This document shows, piece by piece, positions 37,201 through 44,112 of a stretch of 64,000 bases of DNA (the stretch's first letter is position 1; every line of letters starts with the position of its first letter). The position numbers and the translations under genes are program-made. The stretch is taken from the NCBI GenBank assembly GCA_004762125.1, contig SIHQ01000002.1, forward strand, positions 248,001-312,000, in the 5' to 3' direction. Source of the stretch: Oceanospirillales bacterium (GTDB lineage Bacteria > Pseudomonadota > Gammaproteobacteria > Pseudomonadales > Endozoicomonadaceae). The notes beneath the pieces were generated by a model that was not told the origin of the DNA, made no database searches, and was given only the letters and a program-made list of their open reading frames with translations.

Positions 37201-37360
37201 ATCCTCTCCGGAAATGTCTCAAAATCAGACGGTATCACATGTGACCTGTGGTGGGCTTAAACAGCAATGGGCAAACTGTGGTAAAGCGGGTTACAAGGTT
37301 GATGGAACCGCTCGTGGAACTGTCGATTTGGCTGTGTATAAGGTGTTATCAGTAGGTTAA
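34295..37360 (+). CDS. SopB/IpgD-like phosphoinositide phosphatase, large form
   Basis: A 1021-residue protein without signal peptide. Near its C-terminus lies GCKSAKDRT (Cys926, Arg932), a CX5R catalytic loop that matches CKSGKDRT of the type III effectors SopB, SigD and IpgD except for Ala in place of Gly. About 110 residues before, MFVFPVNMLGFNEFLATAA (from Met811) resembles the first conserved segment of that family. SopB and IpgD dephosphorylate inositol phospholipids in host cells. The first 800 residues are charged and helical and not part of SopB (561 residues in Salmonella). ATG 34295 follows GGAGG at eight bases. It lies between yebC and a decayed copy of the yebC end. Confidence 0.7.
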   Translation: MTPNQWTGIGQYTARFMGNMAEIGCSAVRGIWGVSKAVVTAPFIAMNLYIEGQLEGTPLASRKRETVLVPNFFVATGHTLKKSDSEDSTSEGDISETSNNSESSELEHYSESEFENEDEPEAKPYMSLCQKNLTSLNGKSSRDEESLDLRSRARTNTLTLSQKETQSLAARLKVSKNAIKQELSLFNDDLAPEGTDADLGLMAQLATLTNRIRTEQDEENFDDEQDAKELTKSLRLHLSHAHELEGKSLAESLRLIVQQTRKKEKQQKTDIAKQLDPDLRNSHLCKLLKKQKSIPFCEHKEVAAAFGQRMSGCSYDKEQFKAQFLEFITSYQSRPHRLVPALVNLMKVNHVDHSLPVTIEDIESLSETGLVLTGPEKDVVEHFIQLSKDVHQLLHCPLLGKKSDSYYGQICKMRALQQRLSLAKEQRSGTSQFSGAIKSDLNTMDCLLNMKLKQVELTRKNDERKYCSAIAQAEAWEADARDALETLKNGYLAEAREAAKGMRPIRKALHGHVVTKKLKVFKKALRTIDDEAKNLRVSLKKKQLEYSELVNKNELRSLDVQELAQTDIPEMVAMIDTHVAALTGILKNFKGGNKQLSENVIDRLENKAPQGVSHYSVPLMVDGQLHSFQVTFTPAKDFVLPLGADDQKISDLIGFQGRFPCSANRNSEDAQNLTVVEVHDEQGVLVRREVRVGTLVPYLIEDDIERYRITEKRCTQALTMLAAANRDVLGGLNSKVQNEAGQVEPVDLPFSYVCYLSPDKARDKTGLHEDEYQMVNESRAMLKTMSENPRKLTFGIGEEACSETYNVKPKMFVFPVNMLGFNEFLATAARTFTLADEVNDESMKTLIGKGNNESGEPAGEVGEFLASAAGRSLSSLEREELIELCDEFRNVITNRLYHHAGTRPFYPSWLVEQISLRTKQGLLNGCKSAKDRTNNANKSHIVDSCTAHVRKQLSCEGTAWQRLALGKDLSSPEMSQNQTVSHVTCGGLKQQWANCGKAGYKVDGTARGTVDLAVYKVLSVG

Positions 37361-37387
37361 CCACCTTTAACTGCCTGGAGTGAGTAA

Positions 37388-37730
37388 GTGGCAATCTAGG
37401 CACTGACGGTTCCGTTGCCGACATGTTTGAACGCAAGTGACAAATCTTCTTTGAACCGAGTCTGAATGAAAACACGATCATGGAAGCGGCTCTAGAAGTG
37501 AGTGCTGAAGATGTAATTGCTCACGATGATGACTCATTTTAGGTGGTTACTGACTGGACCGAATTCATGGCGGCGAAGTAGCCATGATCGCAGAAAACAC
37601 TACTGAACTGGATGTAACCAGTGCCGAGAAAATCATGAAACTGGTTGATCGTCTTGAAGACCTGGATGATGTTCAGAATGTTTACACTAATTCAGACATT
37701 CCTGAAGAAGTGATGGCTCAACTGGATTAA
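37388..37730 (+). pseudogene. Degenerate duplicate of the yebC 3' end
   Basis: This 343-base stretch repeats yebC 33728-34113. Compared by eye, the first 183 bases have about 26 changes (mostly G to A and C to T) with new stop codons. A 43-base piece is deleted after the GAATTCATG. The last 159 bases differ at about three positions. It has no start of its own and cannot make YebC. With the genuine gene it forms a direct repeat flanking the SopB-like gene, which suggests the gene arrived by recombination or duplication at yebC, followed by gene conversion of the 3' part. Confidence 0.9.
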
Positions 37731-37886
37731 TCCATAGAGCAGGCTTGTAAGATGTCTTCTTGCAGGCCTTTATTTCTTTGTACGGTAGTCGTTCAGAAGC
37801 GCTTCACAGCATGTATCAACAGTAAGTCGTTGAACTATGACCTAGTCTCGTAAATCACGTATTTCTGCTATCTGTTTTTAACGGGC

Positions 37887-39425
37887 TTAATTCTCACCTT
37901 CATCGTCTTCGCCATCCTGTCTCGTATATATTATCTCTTTACAAGTATTATAATCAGAGACAATCTTCTGTGTGTATTCTGACTGATCAGTAAATGGTTT
38001 TTGCAGGTCAACGACTAGATCAAGAACGTTGTCTATATTCAGATTGAAGCGGTCGTGTATTTCAGTATTCATGCCATGGAGTGTTTCAAAAAAAAGACTG
38101 ACATAAAGTTTCATAATATCTGGATGCTTCTTATCTCTTTGCAGTCCTTCATCCAGATGCTCGGCTATGATTCTGGCCATACAATAGTTTGGAAATTCTC
38201 TGCTGCAAGGGGTGTAAAGAAAGGCCATATCGGCAAAATATCCAACCATATGATCGTTGATATATGACTGACTTGGAGATACTTGAGGGTTGAAGCTCAG
38301 GGAGCTGGTATGTAGCTTTGATGCGTTATCAATAAATGTTCTGGCCAAACCTTTAATGGTTGACTGATGCCAAGAATCGTTGAAATTATAGTTATTTTCT
38401 ACGTATAGATCGTATAGAGCCGAGATGATTTGTTGTTGTGTTCGATGTAACCAGATATAAAAACCCTGGTGTGTAGAGGGTAGCTGACTGAGAAGTTTGT
38501 GATGAATCAAATCATGACGAAAGCAAAATCCTGCGCCTGAATAAGCACCATGGGGGTGATGGAAATTACTGATGCTCAGCGGATGAAACATGCTGGCCGC
38601 ATTATCATCATGGCTCCGATGGTTGGCGAGGTCAGACCAGTCCATACTTCCATACAAAGGCAGAAATTCAACCGTACGGTTGTTTATGGTTGCTAGCTCT
38701 TCAAGATAATAAGGGATGGATCCAAGAACCAGTGCGAATTCAGAAACGAAGTATATTTTAGGAGTACCCATATGCAGTAACTGCATCCACATGAAAACAA
38801 GTAGCGATTGTTCCATTGATGACATAGGGCACTCGCTTGGCTCACTCGCTGTATCGCATTTACTGTAGCCTTCCAATATAGAGAATTTTTTTGCTAAGTT
38901 GTGTGGAAATCTGACTACGGTCACCCAGTGCTCGGGAAGCTCTTTAGAAGGTGGTTTTAATGATGTGGGTTGAAGCGCCATCAGTTTACTGTTTTTGATC
39001 AGGTCATATTCTGGAGCAGAGTTCAGTTCGCTGGCGCGGTAGCGGGTTATGCTCAATGCAGGCGTTCTAATTTTAAGGCTTTGGTAGCCATCATCCTCCA
39101 AGGTCACAAAGTCACTTAGTGTGTGTAAATAGTCTTGAATATCAATAAATTCATACAGGCTGATTGCTTCTTTGGAAGCCGCATATAAAAGGAAGCTGTA
39201 TGATTTCTCATCTTTAAAAACAGGAGCCTGCCAATCACCTTTCCTTGCGGCGTCAATCAGTTGGGTAGCGCCATCCTTGTAAAGATCGTTGTGAGGGATT
39301 TGTCGAATAGGGTCATCCTGAGAGACCTGCTCAAAAAACCGTTCATTCCATGGAAGTCCTGCTTTAAGAGTGCTGCAGAAAAACAAAATAATAATAAGGA
39401 GTGGGGTTTGTAATGACCTGTACAT
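37887..39425 (-). CDS. Exported orphan protein (512 aa)
   Basis: A 512-residue protein with a signal peptide (TPLLIIILFFCSTLKA). The body is rich in aromatic residues and His, including SNFHHPHGAYSGAGFCFRHD and LIHHKLL near residue 290-310, and has six or more Cys that could form disulfides. It ends in an acidic tail (GEDDEGEN). I do not recognise a family. Location periplasmic or secreted. It lies on the minus strand between the yebC remnant and a small membrane protein, in a region not expected in the conserved yebC-ruvC block. Confidence 0.7.
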   Translation of the reverse strand: MYRSLQTPLLIIILFFCSTLKAGLPWNERFFEQVSQDDPIRQIPHNDLYKDGATQLIDAARKGDWQAPVFKDEKSYSFLLYAASKEAISLYEFIDIQDYLHTLSDFVTLEDDGYQSLKIRTPALSITRYRASELNSAPEYDLIKNSKLMALQPTSLKPPSKELPEHWVTVVRFPHNLAKKFSILEGYSKCDTASEPSECPMSSMEQSLLVFMWMQLLHMGTPKIYFVSEFALVLGSIPYYLEELATINNRTVEFLPLYGSMDWSDLANHRSHDDNAASMFHPLSISNFHHPHGAYSGAGFCFRHDLIHHKLLSQLPSTHQGFYIWLHRTQQQIISALYDLYVENNYNFNDSWHQSTIKGLARTFIDNASKLHTSSLSFNPQVSPSQSYINDHMVGYFADMAFLYTPCSREFPNYCMARIIAEHLDEGLQRDKKHPDIMKLYVSLFFETLHGMNTEIHDRFNLNIDNVLDLVVDLQKPFTDQSEYTQKIVSDYNTCKEIIYTRQDGEDDEGEN

Positions 39426-39496
39426 AAATGGAGGCTCATTTTTTTATATTTCAGGTTTGGACACGGTCGATTGAGAAAAGTTTCCGGTTTATGTGA

Positions 39497-39694
39497 TTAG
39501 CTAACTAATGGTTTTTCTTCTTGGAAAGAGCTGTCTGGAGGAATATGAGTCAGCACTGGTTGGTTGCTGGTTGTAAAAGCCCAGACATTAAAACCGATCA
39601 GCAGCATAAACAGCAAGGTGATCACCCCGGTAATTAACAATATTGTCCTGTACGTATCTCGCATAACCCGCTTCCAGATTTCCTGCTGATTCAT
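39497..39694 (-). CDS. Small single-span membrane protein (65 aa)
   Basis: A 65-residue protein with one membrane helix at about residues 19-40 (ILLITGVITLLFMLLIGFNV), a basic N-terminus (KRVMRDTYR) that should be cytoplasmic, and a short Pro/Ser-rich tail. A GAGG site lies about seven bases before the ATG, which supports translation. Family unknown. It is divergent from ruvC; the two share the 169-base gap that holds the LexA-type box. Confidence 0.6.
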   Translation of the reverse strand: MNQQEIWKRVMRDTYRTILLITGVITLLFMLLIGFNVWAFTTSNQPVLTHIPPDSSFQEEKPLVS

Positions 39695-39795
39695 ATTAAG
39701 CCTCAGCCCCTGTATCTCACAGGCGAGTTTGGTAATGCCGTGTTCATGAATTGTTGTCTTGTGTGTCCCTGTACGATGCCTTGTTCACGCTGGAG

Positions 39796-39815
39796 TTCTG
39801 TATAAATGTACAGTA
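39796..39815. promoter_or_regulatory. LexA (SOS) box upstream of ruvC
   Basis: CTGTATAAATGTACAG (39798-39813) fits the LexA consensus CTGT-N8-ACAG with an AT-rich centre, and is flanked by T and A as in strong boxes. It lies about 50 bases before the ruvC ATG. No such box is seen before ruvA. Confidence 0.8.
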
Positions 39816-39863
39816 TTATTTTTCTCTAGAGCTTATTTTTGATAGATAGAGACAGAGAACTGA

Positions 39864-40388
39864 ATGGCCATATTGATGGGCATAGATCCGGGCTCAAGAA
39901 TTACCGGTTACGGACTGATCGAAGAGATTGGCAATAAATTACATTATGTTGCCTCAGGTTGCATTCGTATTCAGGACGCTCCTTTACCTGAAAAGCTTCA
40001 CCAGATTTATCAAGGCATCTATACCATTATTGAGCAATACAGCCCGCAATCAGTCGGTGTGGAACAGGTATTTATGTCCCGCAACGCTGATTCGGCTCTG
40101 AAGCTCGGCCAGGCAAGAGCTGCTGCCATAGTGGCGGCGGTTAACCAGGGTGTGGAAGTGGCGGAGTATTCTGCTCGGCAGGTTAAACAAGCGGTTGTGG
40201 GTAAAGGCTCGGCGGATAAAACCCAGGTTCAACATATGGTGACATCCATTCTCAAACTGAGTGCTACACCTCAAGCTGATGCTGCAGATGCACTGGCTGT
40301 GGCACTGTGTCACTCCCACACACGTGCCAGCCTGATTCGCATGGCTGGCGTGAGCGGGATTCGCAGAAAACGTTTGATCAGTCGCTAG
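39864..40388 (+). CDS. ruvC: Holliday junction resolvase RuvC
   Basis: A 174-residue endonuclease that cuts Holliday junctions. Acidic catalytic residues are visible: Asp8 in [12 protein letters not shown], Glu in [11 protein letters not shown], and the Asp pair in [15 protein letters not shown]. The length matches E. coli (173). A LexA-type box lies upstream, so SOS induction is expected. Unlike in many relatives, an antiparallel gene separates it from ruvA. Confidence 0.96.
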   Translation: MAILMGIDPGSRITGYGLIEEIGNKLHYVASGCIRIQDAPLPEKLHQIYQGIYTIIEQYSPQSVGVEQVFMSRNADSALKLGQARAAAIVAAVNQGVEVAEYSARQVKQAVVGKGSADKTQVQHMVTSILKLSATPQADAADALAVALCHSHTRASLIRMAGVSGIRRKRLISR

Positions 40389-40401
40389 AATGGATGAATG
40401 C

Positions 40402-40947
40402 TCAGAATGGATAGGTGCAAAGGTGGAAAGACGCTACACAAAGCACCAGATCCAGCATTTGTTGGGACGAGTAACGCTTACGAAGTTGGTTCCAGATGCC
40501 GGGGGCAATGACTTGCTGATGATGCAGGCAATCTGTAGCAATTAATAGCAATCGCTCATGCCGATTCCAGCCTGGAGCCTGATTGCCATCAGATATCATC
40601 CGGATATCACTGTCCTTCATTCCAGTGTCTATGGCGCATAGGGATATCTCCGGTAGCAGGTGTCTGGCCTGACACAGGTGGGCACTACGAAGGGCAATCA
40701 TGGCCCTGTCCCTGAGAGGAATGCTGGAATATCCCTGCATATAACTGGTAAAACTCCGTTTGGGCTTATCCAGTAATGGATTACTGTTCGGAACAGATGG
40801 TTGAAGAGCGGTTAACAGCAGTTTCTGAGCCTGAATAAAGGGAATAGGGATAGCGCCGCCTTCGATGGCAGGGTGATATTCACTGGCCAGACCGGCTTCA
40901 GGAAGTAACTGCCAAAGACACTCCAGAAAGGGTTTTAACTTTTTCAT
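40402..40947 (-). CDS. Carboxymuconolactone decarboxylase/AhpD-like protein
   Basis: A 181-residue helical protein. SIPLRDRAMIALRSAHLCQA and SSQQMLDLVLCVASFHLCTY resemble the AhpD/CMD fold, though the usual CXXC redox pair is not present in the expected place (HLCQARHLL). An enzymatic role is therefore uncertain; members act as peroxidase partners or decarboxylases. It lies on the minus strand between ruvC and ruvA, with 13 bases to the ruvC stop. Confidence 0.6.
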   Translation of the reverse strand: MKKLKPFLECLWQLLPEAGLASEYHPAIEGGAIPIPFIQAQKLLLTALQPSVPNSNPLLDKPKRSFTSYMQGYSSIPLRDRAMIALRSAHLCQARHLLPEISLCAIDTGMKDSDIRMISDGNQAPGWNRHERLLLIATDCLHHQQVIAPGIWNQLRKRYSSQQMLDLVLCVASFHLCTYPF

Positions 40948-41072
40948 GCAGATTTTACTCGCTTATTGTTTCCTTCTTAGAGGGCGGGTGAAGCTTATTC
41001 GTTCAAGACTAAAGTCGTTATGTCAGTGCTTCTGACTCATTGGTCAGGGCTTTGCAAAATTCGGGAATTGAT

Positions 41073-41684
41073 ATGATTGGAAGAATTCGGGGCATTCTGG
41101 TTGAAAAACAGCCCCCTCACCTGATGATCGAAGCCAACGGTGTGGGTTATGAAATAGAAGCACCTATGTCGGTGTTCTATAAGTTGCCTGAGTCAGGTGT
41201 TGAAGTGACCTTGTACACCCACTTTGTGGTCAGAGAGGATGCGCAGCTTCTTTATGGCTTTAGCAGTAAGGATGAAAGGGAACTGTTCAGAACGCTGATC
41301 AAGGTCAATGGGGTAGGCCCCAAATTGGGTCTGACCCTGTTGTCAGGTATTGACGCGGAAGCGTTTGTCCGGTGTGTTCAGGAGGGAGACAGTGCCACTT
41401 TGGTCAAGCTGCCCGGAGTGGGTAAAAAAACCGCTGAACGTCTTATTGTTGAAATGAAAGACAAGCTCGACAAGTGGCAATCTGCACCGTTGTTGGATGG
41501 AAAACCTATGATTGTCGGTGGTGAAATGGCCGCTGCTGCTCGTGATATTGAGATGGAAGCCAGCGCTGCTCTGGTTGCTCTTGGGTATAAGCCTCAGGAT
41601 GCCAGCAAGGTGATCAGTAGATTGTATAAGGATGGACTCAGTAGTGAAGAGCTGATTCGTCAGGCCTTGAAAAGTATGATCTGA
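41073..41684 (+). CDS. ruvA: Holliday junction DNA helicase subunit RuvA
   Basis: A 203-residue DNA-binding subunit that holds the four-way junction for RuvB. The start [20 protein letters not shown] is canonical; helix-hairpin-helix segments are [19 protein letters not shown] and [18 protein letters not shown]; the C-terminal RuvB-contact domain follows from about residue 155. The ATG at 41073 has GGGA six bases upstream. The length equals E. coli RuvA (203). A protein kinase gene, not ruvB, follows 56 bases later. Confidence 0.96.
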   Translation: MIGRIRGILVEKQPPHLMIEANGVGYEIEAPMSVFYKLPESGVEVTLYTHFVVREDAQLLYGFSSKDERELFRTLIKVNGVGPKLGLTLLSGIDAEAFVRCVQEGDSATLVKLPGVGKKTAERLIVEMKDKLDKWQSAPLLDGKPMIVGGEMAAAARDIEMEASAALVALGYKPQDASKVISRLYKDGLSSEELIRQALKSMI

Positions 41685-41740
41685 CTTAAGAAAGTTGTGC
41701 TGTCACTCGTGGATAGCTCATTTCTTATTCAGGGCTACCG

Positions 41741-43036
41741 ATGATAATGAAAGGAATCCTCAGTGGCCCTGTTATGCAAGCCGATAGACCCCCTCCCAGT
41801 AGGTCAGTCAGTCATACCCTACCTTTTCGCTCACGGCTTAAGCAGCGGATTCAGCGTTCAGCTATTTATCGTTATTTCATTGTGAAGCCCCTGACGTTTT
41901 TTCGGACTTATTTGGTGGATAGGCTCACCCGTTCAAGAGAAGGTCCTGCGACTCTGACAGGAAAGCGTTTTTTTCATCGTTCGATATGGAAATCAGAAAA
42001 GTCGTCACAGGCAGCTTGTTCTAGTGAACGATCTGACTCTATCAGGAGTAATAGCTCTAAAGATGTCGAGTTGTATCAGAGTAGATCCCCCAGATTAATC
42101 GGTATAAAACAGCATCTTGGTAAAGGAAGCGCCGGAGAGGTCAGAGAGGTAGAAAGCCCTGAAGGCGTCAAAGCACGTAAGACGTTGAAAAAAGATAAAA
42201 AAAACAAAGGACTGGATGCTGAATTTCAATTACTGAAGAGTCTGAACCATCCTAATATTCTGAAAGTAGATAACATAGCCCCTACTGAGCCGGCCATTGC
42301 TATCAGTGAAGATGAAGAGAGTGAACCGGGGTTTGTGCTGGTTGAGGGTGTTGATATGCATGCAGAAAGTGGTCTGCAGATGGAAAAGGCAGACAGCTCT
42401 CTGAAAGATTTGGTTGGAAAAATAGACAGTGTTGATGCCATTACCTATACACGGCAGCTCACGGATGCATTGAATTATCTGCTCAATCAGGGGGTGGCCT
42501 GGTTTGATATCAAGCCGGACAATCTTCTGGTTAAGAATAAAAATCTTCTGCTGGCTGACTTCGGCGGTGCAGTGCATTTCGATGCAGGCGAACTCTTAGA
42601 TCTGAAGAAGCCTAATACCTCATTCACTACGACACCTGTTTATTGTTCGCCAGAACTCTGGAAGGTTTATCGTCGGGAGGAGGGTGCAGCAAAGGTTGAT
42701 GTCTCGAAATGCATGAGTTGGTGTCTAGGGTTGACCTTGGCGGAACTGTTAACGGGTGAACGTGTGTTTCGAAAGCGTGACCTGATGAATGATGTATCTA
42801 CAGGGTCTGAGCAAAAAAAGACGGACGAGAAGGGTTCTCGAAAAAATTATAAGCCGGTTGGTGACATTCAATACCAGCAAGTGGTCACAAATTTTCTGGA
42901 AAAACACCAAAAGAATATCAATGGCCCCGTGCTGGAATTGCTCACTCAATTACTGCAGCCGGATTCGATTAAAAGAATGTCGCTTTCAGAGGCGATGAAG
43001 GCCATTAACCATCTTCCATCAAATCAACGGACATGA
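41741..43036 (+). CDS. Eukaryotic-like Ser/Thr protein kinase
   Basis: A 431-residue protein whose residues about 118-425 form a protein kinase domain: Gly loop GKGSAGEV (127-134), Lys147 in KARKTL, Glu161 in AEFQLL, catalytic loop AWFDIKPDNLL with Asp256, Lys258 and Asn261, DFGG (273-276) and SPELW (303-307). The His of HRD is replaced by Trp254. All key catalytic residues are present, so activity is plausible. Residues 1-117 are Arg/Ser/Pro-rich (RPPPSRSVSHTLPFRSR) without signal peptide or membrane segment. AGGG six bases before the ATG supports the start. It interrupts the ruvA-ruvB pair and may be a host-directed effector. Confidence 0.85.
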   Translation: MIMKGILSGPVMQADRPPPSRSVSHTLPFRSRLKQRIQRSAIYRYFIVKPLTFFRTYLVDRLTRSREGPATLTGKRFFHRSIWKSEKSSQAACSSERSDSIRSNSSKDVELYQSRSPRLIGIKQHLGKGSAGEVREVESPEGVKARKTLKKDKKNKGLDAEFQLLKSLNHPNILKVDNIAPTEPAIAISEDEESEPGFVLVEGVDMHAESGLQMEKADSSLKDLVGKIDSVDAITYTRQLTDALNYLLNQGVAWFDIKPDNLLVKNKNLLLADFGGAVHFDAGELLDLKKPNTSFTTTPVYCSPELWKVYRREEGAAKVDVSKCMSWCLGLTLAELLTGERVFRKRDLMNDVSTGSEQKKTDEKGSRKNYKPVGDIQYQQVVTNFLEKHQKNINGPVLELLTQLLQPDSIKRMSLSEAMKAINHLPSNQRT

Positions 43037-43104
43037 GACAGGTTCATTGATTTTACTCAGGTTGGCTAGATGGTAATCTTGATGAATTACTACAAGGCTT
43101 TGAC

Positions 43105-44112
43105 ATGATAGAAGCAGATCGATTGGTATCTTCCTCGGATCGGCCCGTGGATGAGATTCAGGATCGGGCTATTCGCCCGGTTAGCATAGAAGACTACATT
43201 GGACAGCCAAAGGTCCGGGAGCAGATGGAGATTTTCATTCAGGCCGCTCGCAAACGCGGAGATGCTCTGGATCATACTCTGATATTTGGCCCACCTGGTT
43301 TGGGTAAAACAACGCTGTCTCATATTTTGGCTTACGAAATGGGCTGTAATATTCGTTCAACCTCGGGTCCAGTGTTGGAAAAAGCAGGAGACCTGGCTGC
43401 TTTACTGACCAATCTTGAGCCTAACGATATTCTCTTTATTGATGAGATTCACCGTCTAAGCCCAGTGGTTGAAGAAGTGCTCTATCCGGCGATGGAAGAC
43501 TATCAACTGGATATCATGATCGGAGAGGGGCCAGCAGCTCGCTCTATCAAACTGGATCTGCCGCCGTTCACCTTAATTGGTGCTACCACTCGTGCCGGAC
43601 GTCTTACCTCACCACTGCGAGATCGTTTTGGTATTGTTCAGAGACTTGAATTCTACAATATCAAAGATCTGACTCAGATCGTCACCCGTTCCGCAAGTAT
43701 TCTTAATGTGGGTATCGAAGAAGAAGGCGCTGTTGAAATTGCTCGGCGTTCTCGTGGTACGCCACGTATTGCTAACAGACTACTGAGACGGGTTCGTGAC
43801 TTTGCTGAAGTAAAAGGCGATGGACATATAAGTAAAGAAGTGGCTGATCTGGCATTGAATATGCTGGATGTCGATGCTTGTGGTTTTGATCATATGGACA
43901 GAAGACTGCTACTGGCGATGATTGAGAAGTTCGATGGTGGACCTGTAGGTGTAGAGAGTCTGGCAGCGGCTATCAGTGAAGAACGGGATACCATTGAGGA
44001 TGTACTGGAACCTTACTTGATTCAGCAAGGCTATATGATGCGTACTCCTAGGGGGCGGATGGTTACCAGGCATGCTTACCTGCATTTTGGCTATGATGTT
44101 TCAAAAGAATAA
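43105..44112 (+). CDS. ruvB: Holliday junction DNA helicase RuvB
   Basis: A 335-residue AAA+ motor that drives branch migration with RuvA. Walker A is [12 protein letters not shown], Walker [13 protein letters not shown], sensor 1 [18 protein letters not shown], and the C-terminal winged helix contains [20 protein letters not shown] and [13 protein letters not shown]. The length agrees with E. coli RuvB (336). Its last 50 bases overlap the convergent 1325-residue gene. Confidence 0.97.
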   Translation: MIEADRLVSSSDRPVDEIQDRAIRPVSIEDYIGQPKVREQMEIFIQAARKRGDALDHTLIFGPPGLGKTTLSHILAYEMGCNIRSTSGPVLEKAGDLAALLTNLEPNDILFIDEIHRLSPVVEEVLYPAMEDYQLDIMIGEGPAARSIKLDLPPFTLIGATTRAGRLTSPLRDRFGIVQRLEFYNIKDLTQIVTRSASILNVGIEEEGAVEIARRSRGTPRIANRLLRRVRDFAEVKGDGHISKEVADLALNMLDVDACGFDHMDRRLLLAMIEKFDGGPVGVESLAAAISEERDTIEDVLEPYLIQQGYMMRTPRGRMVTRHAYLHFGYDVSKE

